Notes under the pieces: model-generated
Database searches by the model: none
What the model was told of the DNA's origin: nothing
What the model saw: only the letters and a program-made list of their open reading frames with translations
Made by a program: the position numbers and the translations under genes
From: JAMDEO01 sp963775295
GTDB lineage: Bacteria; Actinomycetota; Thermoleophilia; RBG-16-64-13
Length of the DNA stretch: 64,000 nt
NCBI GenBank assembly: GCA_963775295.1
Contig: CAVZIK010000006.1
Span: forward strand, 2,914,001-2,978,000
Direction: 5' to 3'
In this document: one piece after another, positions 27,875 to 36,272 of the stretch
Position numbering within the stretch: the first letter of the stretch is position 1
Layout of the letters: every line of letters begins with the position of its first letter

Positions 27875-29617
27875 CTAGGCCGGGATCACAGGAAGAATCA
27901 CGTGCGACGGATGATCCTTATCGTGATAGTAAGTGTCGGACCCGACCTTGATGCCGTAGTAGTGACCTCCGAAGTCGAGCGCCGGCGAGTCGCCGCAAGC
28001 TACGTCGATACGGATCCGGTGCCCCTTCTTGAAGACGTTGCACGTGGGCAGGACCTCTATCTCGTACTTGTAGATCTTGTTCGGTTCGACGAACTTGGGC
28101 TTGTCGTGCAGGTAGTACGGACGGAACGGTTTCGACAACTCCTCACTCTTCGTGCATGCGTGCGATGCCTTGAGCCAACCCCGCGTGAGAATGAGGCCCT
28201 TAGGCGGCATTCCCGGCACTTGTTCGGAATCGGGCGCCTGATCCACAAGCCGGCAGAAGAAATCCGTGTTCTGCTGGTCGGAGCTCGCATACAGAATCAG
28301 CACGATGCTTCCTGAGACCTCGAGGTCTTCTTCCAGCGGTTCGCTGGTGAATGTGGGAATTCGACGCTGCCCGTAGACGATGCCATCGTCGATGACAGCG
28401 GTGCCACCACCGGAAAAGTGGGTCCAGTCCTGGTCTGGATAGGCGTAGCTGATCGCGCCGCCGGCCTCGGTGGGACGATCCCAGGACAGCTTGCCGTCGT
28501 TCAGAGATTCCACCGCTCCGCTGGGACCAGCGCGGAAATACAGCTTGCGATATTCGGTACGAGCCAGCGGCCACTCGTTCTCGGCCCGGTACACATCGGC
28601 TCCCCGGACGAAGATCGTGACGGGCGGCTCATCCATGAAGCCGGTGTCGTTGCCTTTGAGCCAGTGATCGTACCAGCGCAGCATGAGCATCTGCATCTCG
28701 GGGGAGTTGTAGATGGCCATTTCGTCGCCATCGAGGACCCCGTGGATGAGCATCATCTTCTTGGGCGTCTGCACCTCCTCATAGCCCCGCACCACCCCAC
28801 GCAGGTGCAACCCCACCTTGTGAAGAGCGCCCACCACGAACACCGGGCATTGAATCTTGGAGAAATCGGGATTCCGCGTCTTCCAGAAGTCGTCGTACGT
28901 GGGATGGTTCATGACGTTCCAGACCATGTCCCACTTGCCCATCTCCGGATTGGCCGGCGGGGTTCCGAAACGATCGGGGATACCCAGACGGTAGTGTCCC
29001 CTGATCTCCCACAGGTGCCACGCTGTTGGAAACCCGACGGCCATCATGCCGCCGTGCCAGGCCACGTCGCGATAGAGGTCAGCGCCAGCGTCCCAAGGCA
29101 GGATGCAGGTGAGATGCGGCGGCTGCTGCACCGCGGTGAACCACTGCGACCAGGCCAAGAGCGACTCGCCCAGCATGCCCACCTTACCCGTGCACCAATC
29201 CTGAACCGCAATCCACTCGATCATGTCGTAGAGGTCGCGCTGCATCTCCTCGCCGAACATGTCCCACTGGCCGGTGGGCGAATGCCCGGTGCCGCGCGAG
29301 TCGGTGTGGACGAAGACGTACCCGCGCGACACGAAATAACCGATGTCGTTGGTCTCGCGCATGTGGAAGATCGGGAGCAGTGGCAGATGCTCCAGGTCCT
29401 TCTGATAGGAATCGGCTGCGTGGATGGCCGGGAACTTGCCCGGAGCGTCCGGCCGATAGATATTGGCGGCGATCTGAGTTCCGTCGCGCATGGTGAGCAT
29501 GACATCACGCTCCACCTTCACCGCATATTGAGGCTGACTCAGCCTCTCGGCTGGGAAATCCTTGGGGAGCATGGTGCGCATGATTTCCGGTTTGAGCGTC
29601 TTCGAGAACATCTTCAA
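27875..29617 (-). CDS. CocE/NonD-family (S15) hydrolase with atypical catalytic motifs
   Basis: This 580-residue protein has the X-Pro dipeptidyl-peptidase/cocaine-esterase architecture: alpha/beta hydrolase core (MRDGTQIAANIYRP, YVFVHTDSRGTGHSPTGQW) plus a C-terminal jelly-roll (GSIVLILYASSDQQNTDFF ... GHRIRIDVACGDSPALDF). The nucleophile elbow is GESLLA (Ser152) instead of the usual GxSYxG, and the strand that normally supplies the catalytic Asp as GWxD reads VVGALHKVG. A histidine is kept in LIHGVLDG. It may be a divergent esterase or acylase with a shifted acid residue, or partly inactive. No signal peptide is present, so it is cytoplasmic. An AAAGGAG site precedes the ATG. Confidence 0.8.
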   Translation of the reverse strand: MKMFSKTLKPEIMRTMLPKDFPAERLSQPQYAVKVERDVMLTMRDGTQIAANIYRPDAPGKFPAIHAADSYQKDLEHLPLLPIFHMRETNDIGYFVSRGYVFVHTDSRGTGHSPTGQWDMFGEEMQRDLYDMIEWIAVQDWCTGKVGMLGESLLAWSQWFTAVQQPPHLTCILPWDAGADLYRDVAWHGGMMAVGFPTAWHLWEIRGHYRLGIPDRFGTPPANPEMGKWDMVWNVMNHPTYDDFWKTRNPDFSKIQCPVFVVGALHKVGLHLRGVVRGYEEVQTPKKMMLIHGVLDGDEMAIYNSPEMQMLMLRWYDHWLKGNDTGFMDEPPVTIFVRGADVYRAENEWPLARTEYRKLYFRAGPSGAVESLNDGKLSWDRPTEAGGAISYAYPDQDWTHFSGGGTAVIDDGIVYGQRRIPTFTSEPLEEDLEVSGSIVLILYASSDQQNTDFFCRLVDQAPDSEQVPGMPPKGLILTRGWLKASHACTKSEELSKPFRPYYLHDKPKFVEPNKIYKYEIEVLPTCNVFKKGHRIRIDVACGDSPALDFGGHYYGIKVGSDTYYHDKDHPSHVILPVIPA

Positions 29618-29626
29618 GCTCCTTTG

Positions 29627-29710
29627 CTAGTTGCGGTTGAGCCCACCATCGACGGGCATGGCTTCTCCCCCGGCCTTCTTGACCTCGTCGGCACGGCGCA
29701 GGTTATCCAA
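29627..29710 (-). pseudogene. Short remnant of an SDR-family gene
   Basis: A 27-codon open frame just upstream of the CocE-like gene reads ADEVKKAGGEAMPV followed directly by VDGGLNRN and a stop. The first part is like the co-factor-specificity region of short-chain dehydrogenases and the last part like their C-terminus, as if the middle had been deleted. It begins right after the hairpin terminator at 29716-29749. I see no ribosome-binding site for it. Confidence 0.45.
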
Positions 29711-29715
29711 CCAAA

Positions 29716-29749
29716 AAGGTGCTTCCCGGGCGCAGCCGGGAAGCACCTT
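29716..29749 (-). terminator. Intrinsic terminator after the methyltransferase gene
   Basis: A perfect 14-base-pair stem (29716-29729 with 29736-29749) with a 6-base loop is followed on the minus strand by TTT. It closes the corrinoid protein/methyltransferase unit. Confidence 0.9.
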
Positions 29750-29808
29750 CTATTCCTGGCCTCACTGATTCCATATTAGATGCGCGGCCGGAACGATGTC
29801 TCCAGGTT

Positions 29809-31146
29809 TTACGTGTAGACGCCGTACTCTTTCGCGGTCTTGACCATCGCGTGCAGATTCTCCGCCTTACCGTCGTCGGCCACAGCGCCGATGTCAAGGA
29901 TATAACCGCCACCCTTGCCGGCGACGTCGATGAGATGACGAGTGTAATCGACGACTTCTTGCACGGTACCGGCGTGGATCAAAGACAGAGGCATGTTGCC
30001 CTGGATACAAGCGACCTGGCCTATGGTCTGCTTGGCTTTTTCCATATCGGTCTGATCGAAGAGCCACACCGTCTTGCCCTTCGGAAGTTCGCTGATTATC
30101 TCGAGCCTGGATCCGTAACGGCCCTCGGCGAACAGGAACGGCACAATACCCTCGTCGATGAGACCGAGGAGCACGGCCTTCAGGGTGGGCCAATAGAACT
30201 TACGAAACTGCGCGTCGCTCATGAAGCCGTCGGCGCCCTTGTGTAGGGGCAGGAAGACTACTGGGGTCGGCACGCCGCCCTCGCGCTTGAGGGCCCAGTC
30301 GAGGGCCACCGGCACGAGACGCTCGCACGCAGCGAGAACTTTGTCGGGGTAGCGGAACATGTCCATGATGACGCCCTTGGTGCCGCGCAGGGTGTCACCC
30401 AGGATGTCGAAGGGAGCCTTGCAACCGCCGCCGAAGTATCCGGGAAAGCCCAGGCCCATGAGTTTCTCCATCGTGGCACCCGCGATGGCGCCCCACTGCG
30501 CTACGCCCGCGGCGGCGTCGGCAATCCGCTTGAGGCCGGCCGCCATCTCCGGCGTGCCCCAGCCACCGATGTTGCCGGAGACGAAGGGGAGCTCGATGAA
30601 GTCGAACAGCGAAGACAACTTGCCAAAGCCGGCGAAAGCACCGACCGTCCGGGGCAGATAGGTCCGCAGCATGTAGTCCGAGGGGTCGGAGATAAAGTTG
30701 TCGTACTCCTCGGGGAGCATCCATTCTTTCTCGTTGTACTGGAAGCTCGTCTCCTTGGGGGTCCCATGGCCGGGCCAGGCGTACAACTTGTAGTCGAGGG
30801 CCTCGAAAACCGACGATGGTGTGGTGTACATCATCGGACTGACGCTCGTGTCCGGCTGAAATTCAAGGTTGAACTCAACCCAGGCGTCGCAAGCCTTCTG
30901 GGTCTGAGTCATCGCGTCATAGGGCGTCATGCCCTTTTCGACGACCGGCCAGAACCCGGCGTTGACGTTGACGGGCACCCGGTCGGCCGTCGTCAAGTCC
31001 CAGGCTGCTACCAGCCGATCCACCCGTGCCTTGAAATCCGCTTCAGCCTGAGGAGAGGCAAAGGCGATGCCGGGGTTGCGCCAGCGCTCGATGCGAACGG
31101 CGCGTTTCTCTTCCGGGGTCAGGGACGCCCAGGGTTTCTCTGCCAT
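29809..31146 (-). CDS. Uroporphyrinogen decarboxylase-family corrinoid methyltransferase
   Basis: The 445-residue protein has the UroD-type TIM barrel used by MtaA/MtbA/CmuA-like methyltransferases. Family-like stretches include DRVPVNVNAGFWPV near residue 56, FYWPTLKAVLLGLIDEG, and the closing VACIQGNMPLSLIHAGT. It begins 2 bases after the stop of a corrinoid-binding protein, so it almost certainly moves a methyl group to or from that protein's cobalamin rather than acting in haem synthesis. The methyl donor could be an O-methyl aromatic, methylamine-type or other compound; nothing in the sequence settles this. A tetrahydrofolate-specific partner is not seen. Confidence 0.8.
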   Translation of the reverse strand: MAEKPWASLTPEEKRAVRIERWRNPGIAFASPQAEADFKARVDRLVAAWDLTTADRVPVNVNAGFWPVVEKGMTPYDAMTQTQKACDAWVEFNLEFQPDTSVSPMMYTTPSSVFEALDYKLYAWPGHGTPKETSFQYNEKEWMLPEEYDNFISDPSDYMLRTYLPRTVGAFAGFGKLSSLFDFIELPFVSGNIGGWGTPEMAAGLKRIADAAAGVAQWGAIAGATMEKLMGLGFPGYFGGGCKAPFDILGDTLRGTKGVIMDMFRYPDKVLAACERLVPVALDWALKREGGVPTPVVFLPLHKGADGFMSDAQFRKFYWPTLKAVLLGLIDEGIVPFLFAEGRYGSRLEIISELPKGKTVWLFDQTDMEKAKQTIGQVACIQGNMPLSLIHAGTVQEVVDYTRHLIDVAGKGGGYILDIGAVADDGKAENLHAMVKTAKEYGVYT

Positions 31147-31148
31147 CT

Positions 31149-31778
31149 CTAGACCCCCACCGCTTCTTTGGCGAAAGCCACAGCAGCCATGGCGTCATCG
31201 CCATAGGCATCGGCTCCGGTGTACTTGCGCACGGTGTCGTCCATCTGCCCGCCACCGATGATGACCTTCATGCCCTGCCGGAGTCCGGCGGCTTCCACCT
31301 GCTCGATGGTGGACTTCATGGAGTCAAAGGCCACAGAGAGGAATCCGGAGAGGGCAAGGACCTGGGGAGAGTTGTCTTTGACCGCTTGGACGAAGGCTTC
31401 TTCGGGTTGGTCGATACCGAGATCGATCACGTTAAACCCGTTGACCTCGAGCATGAACCCGACGATGTCTTTGCCGATGTCGTGGATGTCGCCTCGTACG
31501 GTGCCAAGGACCACGGTGCCCAGCTTCTTGGTCTGGTCTTGCTTGGCGGCGAGCCTGGGTTTTAGGATCTCGCCGATCTTTCTCAGCATCTCCCCGCTCA
31601 TGATGAGCTCGGGCAGGAAGTAACTGCCTTCCTGGTAGCGTTCGCCCACCACCTGCATGGCTTCTGAAGAGAGATCAAGGATGTGGGCGGGGTCTTCTCC
31701 CTTTTCCAGCATCTCATCCACGATGCGCAGGGCATCGGTCTCTTTCATATTGGCCATGGCTTCTACTAGTTCATGCAT
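31149..31778 (-). CDS. Corrinoid-binding methyl carrier protein (MtbC/MtaC-like)
   Basis: This 209-residue protein has the two-domain structure of methyltransferase corrinoid proteins: a helical cap (residues 1-80, ending ILKPRLAAK) and a Rossmann-like cobalamin-binding domain. The signature GDIHDIGKDIV (D97, H99, G102) supplies the lower cobalt ligand, and IGGGQMDDTVRKYTGADAYG near the end is also typical. ATG at 31778 has AAGGAG six bases upstream; the open frame upstream is not homologous. It pairs with the adjacent UroD-type methyltransferase. The reactivating ATPase usually needed after cobalamin oxidation is absent here, though a MetH-activation-like protein is encoded at 48921. Confidence 0.92.
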   Translation of the reverse strand: MHELVEAMANMKETDALRIVDEMLEKGEDPAHILDLSSEAMQVVGERYQEGSYFLPELIMSGEMLRKIGEILKPRLAAKQDQTKKLGTVVLGTVRGDIHDIGKDIVGFMLEVNGFNVIDLGIDQPEEAFVQAVKDNSPQVLALSGFLSVAFDSMKSTIEQVEAAGLRQGMKVIIGGGQMDDTVRKYTGADAYGDDAMAAVAFAKEAVGV

Positions 31779-32087
31779 GTTGGTCTCCTTCACCGGATTG
31801 GGGAACATATGGCCGACAGTGGCCCCGGTCGGGGGACGAAGCCCTGAGATTTGTCGGGAGCGCAACCAGCGAGATATCGCGAGAAACCTTAGCGGTCCCT
31901 GTAGAACTCGCCACTCGACCACGATAGTCTCGCACGCGCATGGCAGCCGTAAGCTGGCCCCCCCGAGCCGCGTAGACCCACCTCACCGCCGATGCGACGT
32001 AATCGAGTTCGCGCACGGATCCGCCCGTCAGGCGCCGGTCCGTGCTATCTCTGCCGGTCACTGCTCCCTACCAGGAGATGATCATCG
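31779..32087 (-). promoter_or_regulatory. 309-base leader upstream of the corrinoid protein gene, no gene seen
   Basis: No convincing coding frame lies here. On the minus strand, near 31797-31818, GGGGCCACTGT is followed about 28 bases later by GTGAAGGAGACC, which overlaps the ribosome-binding site. Both resemble conserved pieces of cobalamin riboswitches, but the rest of that fold is not evident to me. Confidence 0.25.
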
Positions 32088-33056
32088 TTATTGAGCCTTG
32101 AGGAGAGGCAGACCCGCGTCGGTCCTGGCCTCGTTGGCATGAAGCAGAACCGCCTCATCGATGGAGAGAATGTTGAAGCCGAAGTCCTCCTTCGCCCGGT
32201 CGCAATTTACCAGCCAAGGCAGTTCGCACGATTCATCCTCTGTGCCAAAGGTGATCTGAGCATCCGGGATGAGCCTCTTGACGGCCGCAGCCATGTTCTT
32301 GAGACTGACCGGGGCGCTGCCCAGATTGTACGCGGAATGCGGAGATTTCTCGGCCTTCAGAGCCAGCCGGGCGAAGTCGGCCACCTGGTCGGAGATGATT
32401 ATCGAGAACAGGGCGTCGCCCGTGCACTCCAGATGAACCGGTTTGCCCACCGCGGGCAACGACACGATGTCGGTGAACCAGCGAACGAAGATGGGGTTCT
32501 TGCCGCCATGGCCATAGCCGATGCAGGGGCGAAGAGCGGTTGGCTGGATCCCATAGAGCTCGAGGTACTGATCGGCGACGACCTCGGCCAAACACTTGGC
32601 CAGCGCGTAGAAGCTGCCGGTGAAAGGCAGGAGGCGGTCGTCCTCGCGAACTTCACGGTCGCCGTAGTCCGACTGCTCGCCATACACGGTCTCAGAACTG
32701 GCGTAGACCACTCGTTTGATGCCGAGAAGACGAGCAGCCTCGAACACGTTGCACATGCCAAGCAGGCCAATCTTGGTGTTCGCCCGAGGATTTGCGTCCT
32801 TGGAGAGAATCATCGCCCAGTTCATGATCCGGTCGCAGCCGTTTTCTACGCATGCGGCCATGATCTGTTCGAGGTCGGAGATGTCGCCGCGCACGAACTT
32901 GTACTTGTCCCCGAAAGATTCGATGGATTTCAGCCAGTAGTCCGCCGGAGGAACCACATCGAACGCGACCACACCATCGAAATCGGGATCGTTAAGCAGC
33001 GCCGAGCATGTCTTCTTGCCAAAAAGGCCAGCCCCGCCGATAACGAGAGCCTTCAT
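32088..33056 (-). CDS. NAD-dependent epimerase/dehydratase (extended SDR)
   Basis: The 322-residue product is an extended short-chain dehydrogenase. It has the nucleotide motif GGAGLFG (residues 7-13), the DISDLEQI acidic strand end, catalytic Ser120/121 in YASSETVYGE, and Tyr150-x3-Lys154 in SFYALAK. The family acts on nucleotide sugars or related polyhydroxy compounds. It is last in the run VOC protein, zinc dehydrogenase, zinc ribbon, split transketolase, from which it is separated by 104 bases. That setting favours a small sugar or sugar-acid substrate rather than cell-wall sugar synthesis (inference). Confidence 0.82.
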   Translation of the reverse strand: MKALVIGGAGLFGKKTCSALLNDPDFDGVVAFDVVPPADYWLKSIESFGDKYKFVRGDISDLEQIMAACVENGCDRIMNWAMILSKDANPRANTKIGLLGMCNVFEAARLLGIKRVVYASSETVYGEQSDYGDREVREDDRLLPFTGSFYALAKCLAEVVADQYLELYGIQPTALRPCIGYGHGGKNPIFVRWFTDIVSLPAVGKPVHLECTGDALFSIIISDQVADFARLALKAEKSPHSAYNLGSAPVSLKNMAAAVKRLIPDAQITFGTEDESCELPWLVNCDRAKEDFGFNILSIDEAVLLHANEARTDAGLPLLKAQ

Positions 33057-33160
33057 AATCTACCTCCGACTGTTACGACTAAATGGAGCGCGGCCGGCAG
33101 GCCCAGCACTTCGGGAACCCGCCGGCCCAGAACAACGTCTTCAGTCCAACTCCGGCATCA

Positions 33161-34147
33161 CTACCGGGCGGCCAGCTTCTTCTTCTCGATGACCTCCTTG
33201 ACGGAGACGACAAGGTCGGCCGCGCTGAAGGCGTAGTGCTCCATGAGTTCGTCCCTCTCAGGGGTCATCAGACCCGACTGCCCGAACTCGTCTTCGACAC
33301 CCACCTTGACCAGCGGGGTGGGCAAATACTCGCAGAGGACCGACGCCACGGCGTCGCCGAGGCCGTTGATCTCGCTGCTGTTCTCGGCGGTGACGATGGC
33401 GCCGGTGCGCTCGGCGGCGGCCACGATCGCCTCTTCATCGATGGGCTTGAGGGTGGAAACGTTGAGCACGCCCACATCCAGCCCCTCCTTCTCGAGGAGA
33501 TCGACGGCTTTGATAGCCTCGGTGACCATGTAACCGGTGGCGATGATCGTGGCGTCCTTGCCGTCGCGCAACGAGTAGGCCTTGCCGATGTCGAACTTGT
33601 AGTCGTCGGTGAAGATGGTGAATGGGTTCGGGCTCATCTCCATCTTGACGACCACGGGGCCAATGTACTGCATCATAGCCTCAACGGCCTTCTCGGCCTC
33701 GACGACATCCGCCGGGTTGATCATGACTAGGTTCGGTAGGACCCGTAGGCTCCCCCACCCCTCGACGGTGGCGTGAGACACGCCTACTTCACCCCATACG
33801 CCCTCGCGGGCAAGGAACTTCACGTTGAAGCGGTCCACCAGGATGCTCTGACGAATCTGGTTGTAAGTTCGACTCATGCTGGCGAACAGGAAGTTGTAAG
33901 TCACCGGCACGAACCCCTCGGCGGCCAGGGCGGCAGCCATGCACGTGGCGTTCTGCTCGGCGATGCCACATTCAATCATGCGGTCGAACATGTTGTCGGT
34001 GAACCATTCGATCTCGGGGAACTGCATGTCCTCGAGGATGGCGAGAGCCTTGGGGTCCTTGATGAAGGCGGCCTTGATAGCCTTGCCGATCCCCTTGCCC
34101 GTCATTGCGGGCTCGCCGATCGCTACATGCTTATTCCATGTCGCCAT
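33161..34147 (-). CDS. Split transketolase, C-terminal subunit
   Basis: This 328-residue protein matches the second half of transketolase: the pyrimidine-binding domain (ECGIAEQNATCMAAALAAEG, with the TPP-activating glutamate) and the C-terminal domain (ATIIATGYMVTEAIKAVDLL, VLNVSTLKPIDEEAI). It overlaps the N-terminal subunit gene by 17 bases. Split transketolases move two-carbon ketol units; in several catabolic pathways they act on unusual branched, deoxy or sulfonated sugars. Here the partners are two zinc dehydrogenases, a VOC protein and an epimerase, so a special substrate is likelier than the pentose phosphate pathway. Confidence 0.92.
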   Translation of the reverse strand: MATWNKHVAIGEPAMTGKGIGKAIKAAFIKDPKALAILEDMQFPEIEWFTDNMFDRMIECGIAEQNATCMAAALAAEGFVPVTYNFLFASMSRTYNQIRQSILVDRFNVKFLAREGVWGEVGVSHATVEGWGSLRVLPNLVMINPADVVEAEKAVEAMMQYIGPVVVKMEMSPNPFTIFTDDYKFDIGKAYSLRDGKDATIIATGYMVTEAIKAVDLLEKEGLDVGVLNVSTLKPIDEEAIVAAAERTGAIVTAENSSEINGLGDAVASVLCEYLPTPLVKVGVEDEFGQSGLMTPERDELMEHYAFSAADLVVSVKEVIEKKKLAAR

Positions 34148-35033
34148 ATTTCGCCCTTCCTTCCGTGACGCCTTTCATCATTTCGTCGCCGCGGCCGAGG
34201 TGCATGTGGAGATCTTCCCAGTTCGAGATTCCCCGCCCCTTGATGGTGTGAGCGATGATGAGCTTCGGTTTGTTGTCGCCGTACTGCTTGGTGACCAGAT
34301 CGAGAACGTCGAGGACCTGGCGGATGTCGTGCCCGTCGCACTCGTACACGGTCCAGCCGAAAGCTTTCCACTTATCGACCAGGGGTTCGATGGGCATGAT
34401 GTCGTTGGTGGGGCCGTCGAGCGACCACTTGTTGTAGTCGACGATACCGATCAGGTTGTCCAGCTTGAACTTGGCAGCGAACATGGCCGCTTCCCAGATC
34501 TGTCCCTCATGCATCTCGCCGTCACCCATGATGCAGTACGTGCGGTACTTCGGGTTGTAGCGGACGATGTACCGGGGAAGGAACGTGTCCTCGCGCGAGG
34601 GCGGGAAGAGCTTTATCTTGAGCTTCTCGGCGAGCGCGTACCCGGCGGCGAAGGAGAGGCCTTGCCCCAGCGAACCGCCGGAGAAGTCGATGCCCGGCGT
34701 GCACCAACGGTCTGCGTGGCCCTGGAATGGGGAGCCGTAGCAGTAGTAGGTGCCGAGTTGTTCTTCGGCATACATGCCCAGTTCCACGAGAGCCGCGTAG
34801 ATGGCCTCGCAACAGTGGGCCTTGGACATCACCACGCGGTCACGTTCGGGCCAATCGGGGTTCTTGGGGTCGAACTTGATGTGGTGAAAGTAAAGGGCCG
34901 TGACGATCTCCATCACGGACATCGTGCCGCCCACGTGACCCTGGCTGAACGTGCAGAACTGGGTCAGGCAGTGGTTGGCCAGGACTTTCGTCTTGGCCTC
35001 CAACTCCAGAACTAGTGCGTCATTGTGAGACAT
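34131..35033 (-). CDS. Split transketolase, N-terminal (TPP-binding) subunit
   Basis: This 300-residue protein is the diphosphate-binding half. It has SQGHVGGTMSVMEIVTALYF near residue 30 (usual transketolases have HPGG...S here), GIDFSGGSLGQGLSFAAGYA, and the TPP/Mg motif MGDGEMHEGQIWEAAMFA through VDYNK. Its start overlaps the zinc-ribbon gene by 14 bases and its end overlaps the C-terminal subunit, so all three are translationally linked. The substrate is not known; see the C-terminal subunit. Confidence 0.92.
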   Translation of the reverse strand: MSHNDALVLELEAKTKVLANHCLTQFCTFSQGHVGGTMSVMEIVTALYFHHIKFDPKNPDWPERDRVVMSKAHCCEAIYAALVELGMYAEEQLGTYYCYGSPFQGHADRWCTPGIDFSGGSLGQGLSFAAGYALAEKLKIKLFPPSREDTFLPRYIVRYNPKYRTYCIMGDGEMHEGQIWEAAMFAAKFKLDNLIGIVDYNKWSLDGPTNDIMPIEPLVDKWKAFGWTVYECDGHDIRQVLDVLDLVTKQYGDNKPKLIIAHTIKGRGISNWEDLHMHLGRGDEMMKGVTEGRAKYGDME

Positions 35034-35226
35034 GCGTGCGCCGCCTTTTGAACGTGATCTTCACGGAGTTCTCGGAGAGGGGGTTGCCGCATCGCGGGCA
35101 GGCGTTGCCGTAGGCCTTGTAAACCGCCGCCTCGTTGGGGATGGCGCGCATATAGAGACGGCGCTGTATCTCTTCTCCGAAGTAGAGCAGCATGTCGCAA
35201 TTGCCGCAGTTGATCTTTTCACTCAT
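35020..35226 (-). CDS. Small zinc-ribbon protein coupled to the split transketolase
   Basis: This 68-residue protein has two cysteine pairs, CGNC at 7-10 and CPRC near 43, an arrangement expected to bind one zinc or iron, plus a basic C-terminus (FKRRRTH). It overlaps the start of the transketolase N-terminal gene by 14 bases. I do not recognise a named family. Its fixed place between the dehydrogenase and the transketolase suggests a structural or regulatory role for one of them. Confidence 0.7.
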   Translation of the reverse strand: MSEKINCGNCDMLLYFGEEIQRRLYMRAIPNEAAVYKAYGNACPRCGNPLSENSVKITFKRRRTHVSQ

Positions 35227-35250
35227 CGAAGTACCTCTCTTCGGCCTTAC

Positions 35251-36270
35251 TTAGGGCTTGACCAGGATCTTGATGTCAGTGCTGTTTCGGCGTCCGGCCA
35301 GCGCTTTGGCGATGTCCTCCAGCGGGACGATCTGAGTGATCATCGGCTCGAGATCCAACTTGGACAGCAGCATCAAGGAACGCGGGAACACGTAAGGGGC
35401 CAGCATCGTGGAACGGATCGTCAGCTCATTGGCGAACATGTAGTACGGATTGATGGGGAAGGTCGCGTCCTCATGGTAGGCCCCAGCCCACACGACGGTT
35501 CCGTTCTTTTCTGCCAGACCGATCGTCGCCGGCACCGCGGAGATGTGGCCGCTGCACTCGAACACCGTGTCGAAACCGCGTCCGCCCAGATGCTCCCGAC
35601 CCACCGCGATCAGGTCTTCCTTCAGCGGATCGATCGTCCAGTCGGCCCCGAGTTTCATCGCCATCGCCCGCTTCTCGGGCATGGGATCGGAGACGAACAC
35701 TCGAGCAGCGCCGGCATGCATGGCGAGCTGCATCACGAGGAGGCCGATCGTCCCGGATCCCGAGATGGCCACGGTCTTCCCGGGAACGATGTTGCCCAGA
35801 TCAACCGCGTGCGTGGCTATAGTCACGGGCTCGAGCATCGCGCCCCGCTCCATGCTGACATCGTCCGGAAGCGGGTAGAGGCAACTCTCGTCGTAGAGTG
35901 CGTACTCGGCGAAGCCCGCCTCGTAGGACTTCACATGCTCGCAGAACTGCTCCTGCTTGTTGCGGCAGTAGTGGCAGACGCCGCAGTACTTGCGGAAGTT
36001 CATAGCCACTCGTTGGCCGACTTTGTAGTCGCCCAGTAGGTCCGGGCCCAACTCCACGATGGTACCTGAGGCCTCGTGTCCCGTTGTAAACGGGGCCGGC
36101 GGCCACCAAGGAGCCTTCAGAAGACCGAACACACCCTCGTAGATCTCGGGGTCGCTGCCGCAGATGCCGCAGTAGGCGATCTTGACTTTGACCTCACCGG
36201 GGCCGGGAGTAGGCTCGGGAACGTCTACAACGCGCGTGTCGAAAGGTCCGTAGGTAAGTGCAGCCTTCAT
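35251..36270 (-). CDS. Zinc-dependent medium-chain alcohol/polyol dehydrogenase
   Basis: The 339-residue protein is a medium-chain dehydrogenase of the threonine/sorbitol/butanediol dehydrogenase group. Catalytic zinc ligands are in CGICGSD and GHEASG, the structural zinc is held by CGVCHYCRNKQEQFC, and the NAD site is ISGSGTIGLLVMQLA with an acidic residue (SDP) at the strand end, which points to NAD rather than NADP. It starts 2 bases after the VOC gene and is the second gene of this unit. It is about 35-40% like the second dehydrogenase at 40974 by eye, so the two may act on related substrates. Confidence 0.87.
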   Translation of the reverse strand: MKAALTYGPFDTRVVDVPEPTPGPGEVKVKIAYCGICGSDPEIYEGVFGLLKAPWWPPAPFTTGHEASGTIVELGPDLLGDYKVGQRVAMNFRKYCGVCHYCRNKQEQFCEHVKSYEAGFAEYALYDESCLYPLPDDVSMERGAMLEPVTIATHAVDLGNIVPGKTVAISGSGTIGLLVMQLAMHAGAARVFVSDPMPEKRAMAMKLGADWTIDPLKEDLIAVGREHLGGRGFDTVFECSGHISAVPATIGLAEKNGTVVWAGAYHEDATFPINPYYMFANELTIRSTMLAPYVFPRSLMLLSKLDLEPMITQIVPLEDIAKALAGRRNSTDIKILVKP

Positions 36271-36272
36271 GT

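Noticed and set aside
28418..29779. 453-codon plus-strand frame opposite the CocE-like gene
   Set aside because: No recognisable motif or ribosome-binding site; the minus-strand gene explains the region.
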